A DNA stretch of 45,064 nt from Thermoanaerobaculia bacterium. Its GTDB lineage: Bacteria; Acidobacteriota; Thermoanaerobaculia; Thermoanaerobaculales; Sulfomarinibacteraceae. Of the stretch, positions 1-8,506 are shown piece by piece. Both the position numbers and the translations under genes were made by a program. Below the pieces are notes generated by a model that was not told the origin of the DNA, ran no database searches, and was given only the letters and a program-made list of their open reading frames with translations. The stretch lies in contig JAMOWA010000036.1 in assembly GCA_027061805.1 (NCBI GenBank), positions 1 through 45,064 on the forward strand, written 5' to 3'. How positions within the stretch are numbered: position 1 is the stretch's first letter; every line of letters begins with the position of its first letter.

Positions 1-124
1 CGACCCCTGCCGCCGACCCCTGCCGCCGCCTTGCCGGGAACCGGGGTTTGTGGAATGATTCACGAGCGGTCCGTTCCGGGCCGCGGTCACACCACGACGG
101 CCGTCGGCCGGAAGGGAGCTCTCG
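1..124 (+). promoter_or_regulatory. upstream region of iorA with possible promoter
   Basis: Two perfect tandem 13-base units (CGACCCCTGCCGC) occupy 1-26. A weak sigma70-like promoter can be drawn as TTGCCG (31-36), 17 bases, AATGAT (54-59). GGGAG just before the ATG at 125 would serve as ribosome binding site. The promoter is a guess from hexamer similarity and spacing only. Confidence 0.3.
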
Positions 125-1711
125 ATGCGCAAGGAAGTCCTGCTCGGTGACGAGGCGGTGGGCCTCGGTGCCATCCATGCCGGCCTGAGCGGCGTGTACG
201 GGTATCCCGGCACACCCTCCACCGAGATCTTCGAGTTCGTGGAGCGCATGGCCCGCAAGCGGGGCGACATCCACGCCCACTGGAGCACCAACGAGAAGGT
301 GGCCTACGAGGAGGCCCTGGGCATGAGCTGGGCCGGGAAGCGGGCGCTCGTGACCATGAAGCACGTGGGGCTCAACGTGGCCGCGGACGCCTTCATGAAC
401 TCGGCGGTGACGGGCACCAACGGCGGCCTGGTCCTGGCGGTGGCGGACGATCCGGGCATGCACTCCTCCCAGAACGAGCAGGACAGCCGGTACTTCGCGA
501 AGTTCGCGCTGATCCCCTGCCTGGAGCCCCGGGACCAGCAGGAGTGCTACGAGATGACCATGGAGGCCTTCGACCTCTCCGAGAGGATGGGGGTCCCGGT
601 CATGGTCCGGCTGGTGACGCGCATCGCGCACAGCCGGGCGGCGGTCCAGGTCACGGAGACCCCGCGGGAGCAGAACCCCCTGACGCCCGACAAGGACATC
701 CGGAAGTGGACGCTCCTGCCGTCCAACGCCAGGGTCCAGTACCGCCTGCTCACCGACAAGCAGCCGGAGCTGGCCCGCCTGGCCGAGGAGAGCCGCTTCA
801 ACGTGCTGGATCTGCGCGGGAAGAAGGGCGTGATCGCCTGCGGCATCACGGTGAACTACCTGCTGGAGAACCTGCCGGAGGACCACGACGTCTCGATCCT
901 GAGCCTGGGCCACTACCCCATCCCGGCCGGCCTGGTGAAGCGGCTGGTGGACCACGTGGACGAGGTGCTGATCCTGGAGGACGGCTACCCCTTCGTGGAG
1001 GAGATGGTCCGGGGGCCCTTCGGCCTGCCCCAGGCCACGGTGAAGGGCCGGCTGAGCGGGGAGCTGCCCCGCACGGGCGAGCTGAACCCGGACCTGGTCC
1101 GCGCCGCCCTGGGCCTGGCACCCCACGACGGCACGCGCGAGCCCGAGCGGGACGTGGCCGGCCGGCCCCCGGCGCTCTGCCGGGGTTGCCCCCACACGGA
1201 CACTTACAGGGCGCTCAACGAGGCCCTGGAGGAGTACAGCAGGCCCCAGGTCTTCTCGGACATCGGGTGCTACACGCTGGGTGCCCTCCCGCCGCTGGAG
1301 GCGGTCCATAGCTGCGTGGACATGGGCGCCAGCATCGGCATGGCCACGGGTGCGGCCCACGCGGGCTACAATCCGGCCGTGGCGGTGATCGGAGACAGCA
1401 CCTTCGCCCACAGCGGCATCACCTGCCTGCTGTCGGCCATCCAGCAGGGCACCAACGTGAAGGTGATCATCCTGGACAACGACACGGTGGCCATGACCGG
1501 CGCCCAGCAGTCGATGGCGACGGAGGAGACGCTGGACCGGATCGTCCTCGGCCTGGGGATCGACCCCGAGCACTTCCGGCTGATCACGCCCATCCCGAAG
1601 AACCACGAGGCCAACGTGCAGGTCTTCCGGGAGGAGCTGGCCCACGACGGGCCCAGCGTCATCGTGGCCCGCAGGGCCTGCATCGAGAAGGTCAAGAAGC
1701 AGGGACGGTAG
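125..1711 (+). CDS. iorA: indolepyruvate ferredoxin oxidoreductase, alpha subunit (no ferredoxin domain)
   Basis: This is the TPP-dependent large subunit of indolepyruvate:ferredoxin oxidoreductase. With IorB it oxidatively decarboxylates aryl 2-oxoacids, formed by transamination of Trp, Phe or Tyr, to aryl-acetyl-CoA and reduces ferredoxin in the cytoplasm. The N-terminal pyrimidine-binding domain shows GYPGTPSTEIFEF near residue 26. A CRGCPH motif lies at C352-C355. The TPP/Mg motif runs from G423-D424 (GDSTFAHSG) to DND at 451-453. At 528 residues it is shorter than many IorA proteins, which carry a C-terminal region binding two 4Fe-4S clusters. Here the chain stops soon after the TPP domain (CIEKVKKQGR), so no cluster-binding cysteines remain and electrons must leave through another protein. 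The gene is followed after 10 bases by iorB. The family call is firm; the substrate is inferred. Confidence 0.9.
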   Translation: MRKEVLLGDEAVGLGAIHAGLSGVYGYPGTPSTEIFEFVERMARKRGDIHAHWSTNEKVAYEEALGMSWAGKRALVTMKHVGLNVAADAFMNSAVTGTNGGLVLAVADDPGMHSSQNEQDSRYFAKFALIPCLEPRDQQECYEMTMEAFDLSERMGVPVMVRLVTRIAHSRAAVQVTETPREQNPLTPDKDIRKWTLLPSNARVQYRLLTDKQPELARLAEESRFNVLDLRGKKGVIACGITVNYLLENLPEDHDVSILSLGHYPIPAGLVKRLVDHVDEVLILEDGYPFVEEMVRGPFGLPQATVKGRLSGELPRTGELNPDLVRAALGLAPHDGTREPERDVAGRPPALCRGCPHTDTYRALNEALEEYSRPQVFSDIGCYTLGALPPLEAVHSCVDMGASIGMATGAAHAGYNPAVAVIGDSTFAHSGITCLLSAIQQGTNVKVIILDNDTVAMTGAQQSMATEETLDRIVLGLGIDPEHFRLITPIPKNHEANVQVFREELAHDGPSVIVARRACIEKVKKQGR

Positions 1712-1721
1712 GGGGCGCACC

Positions 1722-2492
1722 ATGGAGAAGAACCTGATCCTCGCGGGTGTGGGCGGCCAGGGCATCCTGTCCATCGCCTTCGTCATCGACAATGCGGCGC
1801 TGGAGGCCGGCTACCACTTCAAGCAGGCCGAGGTCCACGGCATGGCCCAGCGGGGCGGCGCCGTGCAGTCCAACCTGCGCTATGCGGACCACCCCATCCA
1901 CTCCGACCTGATCCCCTCGGGAAGGGTGGACATGGTGCTCTCGGTGGAGCCGCTGGAGGTGCTGCGGTACTGGCACATGCTGGCCCCGGACGGCTGGGTG
2001 GTCTCCAGCGTCACGCCGTACATCAACATCCCGGACTACCCGGACATGGACGAGCTGCTGGACCGGCTCTGTTCCGGCGAGCGCGTGGTGCTGGTGGATG
2101 CGGGGAAGATCGCCCAGGCCGCGGGCAACCTCCGGGCCCAGAACATGGTGGCCGTCGGGGCCGCGGCGCCGCTGCTGGACTTCACCGACGAGCAGCTCCT
2201 GAAGTACGTCCGGGCCCTCTTCGCCGCCAAGGGCGAGAAGATCGTCCAGGTGAACGAGAGGGCCTTCGCCTACGGGAAGGCGTCCGGGCTCTTCTTCCGC
2301 GGCCTGGTGGACGGCGGGGTCCCCGCCCGGAAGGCCCTGGACCTCTGCCGCCGCCTGGACCCGGCCACGGTGGACCCCGAGCTGGCCCCGAGGTGGGCAG
2401 CGCTCCACCGGGACGATCCGGAGGCCTTCGCGGCCGTCCTGGCCCACCCCGACGACGTGCCCTGCGACCGGGTGGGCGCGCCCGCCGCCTGA
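1722..2492 (+). CDS. iorB: indolepyruvate ferredoxin oxidoreductase, beta subunit
   Basis: This is the 256-residue gamma-type subunit that partners IorA. The N terminus has the nucleotide-binding-like GVGGQGILSIAFVI stretch (residues 8-21). It is followed by QAEVHGMAQRGGAVQSNLR (about 42-60), the hallmark of the pyruvate/ketoisovalerate oxidoreductase gamma domain. Length is in the usual range or slightly above it. It starts 10 bases after the iorA stop and is almost certainly translated from the same mRNA. The next gene, an ADP-forming acyl-CoA synthetase, would convert the acyl-CoA product to free acid plus ATP. Confidence 0.9.
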   Translation: MEKNLILAGVGGQGILSIAFVIDNAALEAGYHFKQAEVHGMAQRGGAVQSNLRYADHPIHSDLIPSGRVDMVLSVEPLEVLRYWHMLAPDGWVVSSVTPYINIPDYPDMDELLDRLCSGERVVLVDAGKIAQAAGNLRAQNMVAVGAAAPLLDFTDEQLLKYVRALFAAKGEKIVQVNERAFAYGKASGLFFRGLVDGGVPARKALDLCRRLDPATVDPELAPRWAALHRDDPEAFAAVLAHPDDVPCDRVGAPAA

Positions 2493-2578
2493 ACTCCCGC
2501 GGGCCCGGGTCCCGCGGTCCATGGCGGCCCCGGTCCACCGGCAGGGCCGGTCCACCGGGGCCCACGTGAGGAGGTTCC

Positions 2579-4975
2579 ATGACCCCCGTCAAGCCGAGCT
2601 CCATCGCCGAGATCCTCCAGCAGGCTGCATCCGAGGGGAGGACCAGCCTCTACGAGCACGAGTGCTACGAGCTGCTCGCCGTCACCGGTGCCGAGGCGGC
2701 GCCCGTGTCCCGGCTCATCCCGGTGGACCAGCGTCCCCACCAGGGCGACCTGGACGCCATCCCGGGCGACAGGATCGTGCTGAAGGTGGTGTCGCCGGAC
2801 ATCACCCACAAGACCGAGGCCCGGGGGGTCCGCATCGTGGCCAAGGAGATCGGGGCCGTGGAGGCGGCCTTCGAGCTCATGCTGCGGGAGGTCCCCGAGA
2901 CCTATGCCGCCTGGCTGCTCGACCACGAGGGCGAGATCCCGGAGGCGTTGCGGGGGCTCGGCCGGCCGGAGCTCGAGGAGCGCCTTCGGGAACGGATGCT
3001 GGGGATCCTCCTGTGCCAGTTCATCCCCGCGGACGCCCAGGGCTTCGGCACGGAGCTCTTCGTGGGCATCCGGAGGACCGCCGAGTTCGGCCCCATCATC
3101 ACCGCCGGTCTCGGCGGCGTGGAGATGGAGATCCTGGCGCGGGAGACCCGGCCCGGCGCCGCCGTGGCCATCTCGCCCACCGGCCTGGTGGATGGCCGGG
3201 AGTTCTTCGAGCTCTTCACGCGGACGCTGAGCTACCAGAGGCTCTCGGGCCGCATGAGGGGCTCCCGGCGGCAGGTGGCCGACGAGGTGTTCGTGGAGTG
3301 CTTCCAGGCCTTCATCGACACCGCCAACGCCTTCTCCGAGGTCAACCCGGATGCGGAGTTCCACATCAACGAGCTCGAGGTGAACCCCTTCGTCATCTCC
3401 GGTGGCCACATCGCGCCGGTGGACGGCGTCTGCTCCTTCGGGCCGGCGCTTCCGGCCCCGCCGCCCAGGCCCGCCCACAAGATCGCGAAGCTGCTCGCCC
3501 CGGCCTCCGCCGCCGTCATCGGGGTGTCGTCGAAGGGCATGAACATGGGGCGGATCATCCTCCGGAACATGCTGGCGGCGGGCTTCGACCGCGACCGGAC
3601 ATGGATCGTCCGGCCGGACACGGAGGAGCTCGACGGCGTGCGGTGCGTCCCCTCCATCGCCGAGCTTCCGGAGAAGGTGGACCTCTTCGTGGTGGCGGTG
3701 GGTGCGGCCCAGGTGCCGGCCGTCATCGACGAGCTCATCGACCACGACCGGGCCAACGCCGTGATCCTGATCCCCGGGGGGCTCGGCGAGAAGGAGGGCA
3801 GCCAGGAGCTGGCGCGCCGGCTCGAGGCCAAGATCCGGGATGCCCACACCTCGGGGGACGGCGGCCCGGTGTTCATCGGCGGCAACTCGCTCGGTGTGAT
3901 CTCGCACCCCGGCCGGTACGACACCATGTTCATCCCCGAGATCAAGCTCCCCAAGTCCCGGGGTGACCACGAGCGTCACACCTGCTTCATCTCCCAGTCG
4001 GGCGCCTTCATCATCGCGAACCTCAGCCGGATGCCGTGGTTCGATCCCGCCTACGCCCTGTCCATCGGCAACCAGATCGACATCACGGCGGCGGACCTGC
4101 TGGAGCACATCCGGAGCTACCCCGGCATCGACGTCTTCGCCGTCTACATGGAGGGCTTCCAGCCGGGGGACGGGCTGGCCTTCTCGCGGGCGGTCCGGGA
4201 GGCCGTGGCCCGGGGCAAGGACGTGGTCTTCTACAAGGCCGGCCGGACCAGCGAGGGCCGCTCCGCCACCGCGGGTCACACGGCCTCCGTGGCCGGCGAC
4301 TACGCCGTGTGCGAGGCGGCGCTCGAGGAGGCGGGTGCCTTCGTGGCGTCCACCTTCGACGAGTTCTCCGACCTCCTCCAGCTCTGCACCTTCCTGCGGG
4401 GGAAGAGGGTCCGCGGCACCTCGCTGGCGGCCCTGTCCAACGCGGGTTTCGAGTCGGTCGGGATGGCGGACTCGCTCCGGGGCGACCGTTGCCGCCTGGA
4501 GCTGGCCGGATACTCCGAGGGGACCCGGGAGGCCCTCGCGGCGGCGCTCGCCCGGCACCGGCTGGACGGCCTCGTGGACGTGAAGAACCCCTTCGACATC
4601 ACGCCCATGGCCACGGACGCGGCCTATGCCGAGCTGCTGACCACCCTCCTGGCGGAGCCGGCCGTGGACCTGGCGGTGGTGGGGATCGTCCCGCTGACCC
4701 CCGCGCTGCAGACCCTGCCGCCGGACGACCGCTGGCCCGAGTCCATCCACCACGAGGAATCCATCGCCAGGCTCCTGCCCGCCGTGGCCCGGGCCTCGGA
4801 CAGGCCCGTGGTGGCGGTGGTGGACTCCGGAGAGCTCTACGACCCCCTGGCCGACGAGCTCGGCCGGGGCGGGATGCCCGTCTTCCGGCGGGCCGACCGG
4901 GCCGTCCGGGTCCTGTGCCGCTGGGTGAGCGTGAAGCTCCGCCAGGAGGCCCTGGCGGCGGGAGGTGGATCGTGA
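2579..4975 (+). CDS. fused ADP-forming acyl-CoA synthetase (ATP-grasp first)
   Basis: An NDP-forming acyl-CoA synthetase catalyses acyl-CoA + ADP + Pi to acid + CoA + ATP. All domains lie in one 798-residue chain. The ATP-grasp (beta) part is N-terminal, about residues 20-260, with KVVSPDITHKTEARGV and NELEVNPFVI. The CoA-binding Rossmann domain starts near 300 (LAPASAAVIGVS) with IPGGLGEKEGS near 400. The succinyl-CoA-synthetase-like part follows from about 460 (FISQSGAF) with the likely phosphohistidine H567 in TAGHTASVAGDY. This beta-then-alpha order differs from the more familiar alpha-then-beta fusions. An AGGAGG site sits 6 bases before the ATG. It lies 86 bases after iorB, and its position suggests it makes ATP from the aryl-acetyl-CoA produced by IorAB, as in peptide-fermenting archaea. 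Acid specificity cannot be read from the sequence. Confidence 0.85.
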   Translation: MTPVKPSSIAEILQQAASEGRTSLYEHECYELLAVTGAEAAPVSRLIPVDQRPHQGDLDAIPGDRIVLKVVSPDITHKTEARGVRIVAKEIGAVEAAFELMLREVPETYAAWLLDHEGEIPEALRGLGRPELEERLRERMLGILLCQFIPADAQGFGTELFVGIRRTAEFGPIITAGLGGVEMEILARETRPGAAVAISPTGLVDGREFFELFTRTLSYQRLSGRMRGSRRQVADEVFVECFQAFIDTANAFSEVNPDAEFHINELEVNPFVISGGHIAPVDGVCSFGPALPAPPPRPAHKIAKLLAPASAAVIGVSSKGMNMGRIILRNMLAAGFDRDRTWIVRPDTEELDGVRCVPSIAELPEKVDLFVVAVGAAQVPAVIDELIDHDRANAVILIPGGLGEKEGSQELARRLEAKIRDAHTSGDGGPVFIGGNSLGVISHPGRYDTMFIPEIKLPKSRGDHERHTCFISQSGAFIIANLSRMPWFDPAYALSIGNQIDITAADLLEHIRSYPGIDVFAVYMEGFQPGDGLAFSRAVREAVARGKDVVFYKAGRTSEGRSATAGHTASVAGDYAVCEAALEEAGAFVASTFDEFSDLLQLCTFLRGKRVRGTSLAALSNAGFESVGMADSLRGDRCRLELAGYSEGTREALAAALARHRLDGLVDVKNPFDITPMATDAAYAELLTTLLAEPAVDLAVVGIVPLTPALQTLPPDDRWPESIHHEESIARLLPAVARASDRPVVAVVDSGELYDPLADELGRGGMPVFRRADRAVRVLCRWVSVKLRQEALAAGGGS

Positions 4976-5065
4976 AGGTCGTCCTGGACTCCATCGGGGC
5001 CGCCCGCAGGGTCCGTCAGCACGGGACGCATCCGGCCTCCCGGACCACAGGGGCCCGGGATCTGG

Positions 5066-5071
5066 GATAAT
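5066..5071 (+). promoter_or_regulatory. -10 element of a leaderless surE promoter
   Basis: GATAAT ends exactly six bases before the surE ATG at 5078, so transcription would start at or next to the A of the start codon. No Shine-Dalgarno sequence is present. The same spacing recurs before 13095, 16685 and the pseudogene at 28571. Confidence 0.55.
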
Positions 5072-5077
5072 CCCCGC

Positions 5078-5854
5078 ATGGACCGGGCACCGCGGATTCT
5101 CGTGACCAACGACGACGGCTACACGGCCCAGGGAATCCAGGTCCTGGCCGACGCTCTCGAGAGCCTCGGGGAGATCTGGGTTGTGGCGCCCAACAGGGAG
5201 CAGTCGGCGGTCTCCCACGCCCTCACGCTCCACAGGCCGCTCAGGGTCGGAAAGATGGGGGAACGCCGCTTCACGGTGGACGGGACGCCCACGGACTGCG
5301 TGACGCTCGCCGTGGGCAACCTCATGGCGGACTGCCCGCCGGACATCGTGGTCTCCGGGATCAACTTCGGGCCGAACATGGGGGTGGACGTCCACTACTC
5401 CGGCACGGTGTCCGCGGCCTTCGAGGGCGTGATCCTGGGCTTTCCCGCCATCGCCGTCTCCCAGCAGCTGGGGGAGGGGTTCAGCTTCCACGCGGGGGCG
5501 CGGTTCGCGCGGGAGCTCACGGCCTGGGTCCTGGAGCACGGCCTGCCCCGGGACACGCTGCTCAACGTGAACGTGCCGGTGGTGCCGCCGCGGGGCGTGA
5601 AGCTCACCCGGCTGGGGACCCGGCGCTACACCGAGGCCGTCCTGGAGCAGCGGGACCCCCGCGGCCGCCGGATCTACTGGATCGGCGGGGGCGAGCCCCT
5701 GTGGGAGTCCATCCCCGGGACGGACTTCCCGACCCTCCACGAGGGCTGCATCACCGTCACGCCGCTGAACCTGGACATGACCGACACGGCCTTCCTGGGG
5801 GACCTCCTCCTGGACCCGCCCAGCTGGGTCACCGGGGACGCCGATGGGGTCTGA
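5078..5854 (+). CDS. surE: 5'/3'-nucleotidase SurE
   Basis: SurE is a metal-dependent survival-protein phosphatase acting on nucleoside monophosphates. The 258-residue length is typical. The metal site NDDG is at residues 11-14. The family blocks APNREQSAVSHALTL (about 38-52) and SGINFGPNMG (about 91-100) are intact. It appears to be translated from a leaderless mRNA because the -10 hexamer ends six bases before the ATG. The next gene, pcm, begins inside its 3' end with an 11-base overlap. The surE-pcm pair is also known in proteobacteria, where it neighbours nlpD and rpoS; neither is present here. Confidence 0.93.
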   Translation: MDRAPRILVTNDDGYTAQGIQVLADALESLGEIWVVAPNREQSAVSHALTLHRPLRVGKMGERRFTVDGTPTDCVTLAVGNLMADCPPDIVVSGINFGPNMGVDVHYSGTVSAAFEGVILGFPAIAVSQQLGEGFSFHAGARFARELTAWVLEHGLPRDTLLNVNVPVVPPRGVKLTRLGTRRYTEAVLEQRDPRGRRIYWIGGGEPLWESIPGTDFPTLHEGCITVTPLNLDMTDTAFLGDLLLDPPSWVTGDADGV

Positions 5855-6503
5855 CGGCTTCGCCTACCAGCGTCAGCGCATGGTGGACGCCCTCAGGGAG
5901 GAGGGCATCACCGACCGGCGGGTCCTGGAGGCCATGAACGAGGTTCCCAGGCATTTCTTCGTGCCCTCCCACCTGAGGCATCAGGCCTACGGCCAGGACG
6001 TGTCCATCGACATCGGCGAGGGGCAGACCATCTCACAGCCCCGGGTGGTGGCGGCCATGACCCAGGCGGCGGCGGTGAAGCCGTCCTCTCGGGTCCTGGA
6101 GGTGGGGACGGGCTCCGGCTACCAGGCCGCCATCCTGGCCACCCTCTGCCAGTTCGTCTTCACGGTGGAGCGGATCGCCTCCCTGGCCCGGGAGGCCAAG
6201 CGCCGTCTGGACGCCCTGGGGTTCGAGAATGTCAGTGTGAAGGTCATGGACGGGACGCTGGGGTGGCGGGCCATGGCACCCTACGACGCCATCCTGGTGA
6301 CCGCCGGGGCCCCGGAGATCCCCGAGCCGCTGCTCGAGCAGCTGGCGGACGGAGGGCGGCTGGTGGTGCCCGTGGGGGACCGCGGGCGGCAGGTGCTCAC
6401 CGTGGTGGAACGGCACGGTGAGCGGTTCCGCCGCATGGAGCTCCAGGGCGCCTGCTTCGTCCCGCTCATCGGACGGCACGGGTGGCGTGAGGAGGGGCGA
6501 TGA
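5844..6503 (+). CDS. pcm: protein-L-isoaspartate O-methyltransferase
   Basis: This enzyme transfers methyl from SAM to abnormal L-isoaspartyl residues so that they can return to aspartate, a protein-repair reaction. It is 219 residues, the normal size. The Pcm-specific substrate segment [15 protein letters not shown] is near residues 59-73. The SAM-binding motif [16 protein letters not shown] is at about 85-100. The ATG lies inside surE in another frame. Its own end overlaps the next gene by four bases (ATGA), so coupled translation is likely. Confidence 0.93.
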   Translation: MGSDGFAYQRQRMVDALREEGITDRRVLEAMNEVPRHFFVPSHLRHQAYGQDVSIDIGEGQTISQPRVVAAMTQAAAVKPSSRVLEVGTGSGYQAAILATLCQFVFTVERIASLAREAKRRLDALGFENVSVKVMDGTLGWRAMAPYDAILVTAGAPEIPEPLLEQLADGGRLVVPVGDRGRQVLTVVERHGERFRRMELQGACFVPLIGRHGWREEGR

Positions 6504-7108
6504 AGGAGCGGATCTTCCAGTGGATCGAGGCGCTGGCGGCCTCGCCCCATCCCGGGTGGTGGCTCTTCGCGCTGGCCTTCGCCGAGAGCTCGTTCTTCCC
6601 GATTCCACCCGACGTGCTGCTCATCACCCTGGGCATGACCGACCCGAAGCGGGCCATCTGGTACGGGATCGTGTGCACCGCGGGGAGCGTGCTGGGCGGT
6701 GCGGCGGGCTACACCATCGGGCTCTACGGGGGCCGGCCGCTGCTCTACCGCTTCTTCAACCAGACCAAGGTGGCCGCCGTGGAGCGGCTGTACGACAGGT
6801 ACAACGCCTGGGCCACGGGAATCGCGGGCCTGACGCCCATCCCCTACAAGGTGTTCACCATCGGCGGGGGCGCCTTCAAGATCGACTTCCGGATCTTCAT
6901 GCTGGCCTCCCTGGGCTCCCGGGGCCTGCGCTTCATGGCCGAGGGGATCCTGCTCCACTTCTTCGGTGCCGCCGTGAAGGACTTCCTCTTCGAGTGGTTC
7001 AACTGGCTCACGCTGGCCGTGGCCGTGGTGGGCATCGCCGGGTTCTGGGTCGTCCACCACGTGGGGCGCAGGGCCCACCGGCACGCGGAGGAGAACCCGG
7101 AGGGGTGA
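6500..7108 (+). CDS. YqaA/DedA-like membrane protein (VTT domain)
   Basis: A 202-residue integral membrane protein of the SNARE-associated/VTT (DedA-like) superfamily. An early motif, [15 protein letters not shown] (about 31-45), resembles the conserved acidic/proline re-entrant segment. [13 protein letters not shown] follows near 70, and [16 protein letters not shown] near 113. The last strongly hydrophobic helix is at about 173-190, and a basic, His-rich tail follows. Relatives are implicated in lipid or undecaprenyl-phosphate flipping; the substrate here is unknown. It overlaps pcm at its start and the acylphosphatase gene at its stop (ATG/TGA sharing). Confidence 0.8.
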   Translation: MKERIFQWIEALAASPHPGWWLFALAFAESSFFPIPPDVLLITLGMTDPKRAIWYGIVCTAGSVLGGAAGYTIGLYGGRPLLYRFFNQTKVAAVERLYDRYNAWATGIAGLTPIPYKVFTIGGGAFKIDFRIFMLASLGSRGLRFMAEGILLHFFGAAVKDFLFEWFNWLTLAVAVVGIAGFWVVHHVGRRAHRHAEENPEG

Positions 7109-7398
7109 TGACGCCTCCGACCACCGCCCGCCGCTTCGTGGTGCACGGGAGGGTCCAGGGCGTGGGGTTCCGGGCCTTCGTGTGGCGTGCGGCCGTGGAG
7201 CTGGGCCTCTCCGGCTGGGTCCGGAACCTGCCCGACGGCACGGTGGAGGTGCTGGCCGGCGGGACGCCGGAGGCGCTGGAGCGGCTCGCGGCCCGCCTGG
7301 CCGGCGGTCCCCGCTGGGCCGTGGTGGAGCGTGTGGAGGCCCGTGAGGCACCGGTGGAGGACCTGCCCGCCGGCTTCTCCGTGAGGTCCGGGCCGTGA
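7108..7398 (+). CDS. acyP: acylphosphatase
   Basis: A 96-residue acylphosphatase that hydrolyses carboxyl-phosphate bonds such as those in acetyl phosphate or carbamoyl phosphate. The diagnostic [11 protein letters not shown] (about residues 14-24) supplies the phosphate-binding loop and catalytic Arg. [13 protein letters not shown] (about 36-48) supplies the catalytic Asn. The ATG was chosen because it shares bases with the TGA of the preceding gene and gives the standard family length. The following gene starts with a GTG that overlaps this stop. Confidence 0.92.
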   Translation: MTPPTTARRFVVHGRVQGVGFRAFVWRAAVELGLSGWVRNLPDGTVEVLAGGTPEALERLAARLAGGPRWAVVERVEAREAPVEDLPAGFSVRSGP

Positions 7399-8435
7399 CC
7401 CGGATCCTCGCGCCGGAGCCCCCGGGCGCCGCCCGGACGCTCGAGGCGGTGCTGGACAGGGCCGTGGGCGACGCCGTTCCCCCGACGGCCGTGGTGCTCG
7501 AGGACCGGACTGGCGCGTGGTTGGGCACACTGGCCTCCCTGGGTCCTCGGGAGCGGGCCGGAACCGTGGCGGTGGTCCTGGGCGAGGCCGGCGCCGTGGC
7601 CGCGGCGGCCCTGGGTGTGGGCGGGGCAGCCTGGTGGCCGGTGGGAACCCCCGCCTTGGAGGCCGCCGTCCGGGCGGCGGCCGCGGCGGCCGTCCCGGAG
7701 GGAGCCCTGCCGGCGGGGGCCGGCCGGGCGCTCCTCGAGGCCTCGGAGGGGGGGCTCCTGGAGATCGGCCACCGGCGCCGCTCCTTCTGGAGGCACCAGC
7801 TCGGCGAGCCGGAGCTCCGCTTCCGCCTGGCCGGGGCCCTGCGGGAGCTGGGACGGGAAGCCGTGCTGGTGGAGGGTCCCGTGGCCCTGGCGGACCGTGA
7901 GACCGTCCGGGAGCTCCTGGACCGGTGGATGGAGCACCCCGGTGGTGCATCCATCGTGCGGACCGAGGGGATCGCCGTCGCGGATCTTCCCGGGGGCGGT
8001 GGCCCCCCATCCGGGGATCCGGTGGCCCGGCCGGTGTTCGCGCTCCCCTCGGGGGACCGGGTGGGCGCCTGGGCCGCGGGCGAGGACCGGACTGCACCGG
8101 GGGCCGGGTGGACCGCCGTGCCGGCCGACACCGCCGGCGAGGGCCGGAGCTGGCGCCTGGGCAGGGGTGGCGGGATCGTCCCGGAGGTCCTGACCGCCGT
8201 GCAGGTGGAGAACGCCGCCGCGGACGGTGCGCCCGCCGTGCGGGTGCCGGGGTGGCTCGCGGTGGGCCTCTTCCGGGGGACCCCATCGTGGCTGCTCGTG
8301 GAGCGTCTGGCCCGGGCCGCCGCCGGCGGGGGCGTGCCGCTCTGGGTCCCCAACGTGGGGGATGCCTCGCTCCGGCTGCTGATGACCCTCCAGGTTCCCC
8401 TGTGGGTGGACGGGCCGGCCGTGCCGGAGACGTGA
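7395..8435 (+). CDS. protein of unknown function, possibly with a degenerate receiver-like N terminus
   Basis: A 346-residue protein that I do not recognise. It begins at a GTG overlapping the acylphosphatase stop, so it should be co-translated with the surE-pcm-acyP run. Residues about 1-105 are Ala/Gly/Val-rich. Within them, a stretch ending [21 protein letters not shown] is faintly like the last strand and helix of a response-regulator receiver domain, but no phospho-acceptor is evident. The middle ([18 protein letters not shown], about 126-143) is basic and may contact nucleic acid. The C terminus ([20 protein letters not shown]) is hydrophobic but not a clear membrane helix. Codon use matches the neighbours, which supports a real gene. 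No function is assigned. Confidence 0.65.
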   Translation: MTRILAPEPPGAARTLEAVLDRAVGDAVPPTAVVLEDRTGAWLGTLASLGPRERAGTVAVVLGEAGAVAAAALGVGGAAWWPVGTPALEAAVRAAAAAAVPEGALPAGAGRALLEASEGGLLEIGHRRRSFWRHQLGEPELRFRLAGALRELGREAVLVEGPVALADRETVRELLDRWMEHPGGASIVRTEGIAVADLPGGGGPPSGDPVARPVFALPSGDRVGAWAAGEDRTAPGAGWTAVPADTAGEGRSWRLGRGGGIVPEVLTAVQVENAAADGAPAVRVPGWLAVGLFRGTPSWLLVERLARAAAGGGVPLWVPNVGDASLRLLMTLQVPLWVDGPAVPET

Positions 8436-8468
8436 GCCGGAGAGGAGCATCGGGGGGCGGTTCCGGTG

Positions 8469-8474
8469 TATCCT
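8469..8474 (+). promoter_or_regulatory. possible -10 element for gatED
   Basis: TATCCT lies 32 bases before the gatE ATG in the 71-base gap after the unknown gene. Transcription from it would give a short leader containing the GGGGAGG ribosome binding site (8496-8502). Only the hexamer supports it. Confidence 0.35.
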
Positions 8475-8506
8475 CCCCGGGGCCGACCGGCCCGACGGGG
8501 AGGTTC

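Noticed and set aside
2270-5740. Long antisense open frame of 1156 codons
   Set aside because: It runs opposite to the strong iorB, synthetase and surE genes. It has low-complexity Gly/Pro/Arg/His-rich content and no family match, and is typical of high-GC shadow frames.
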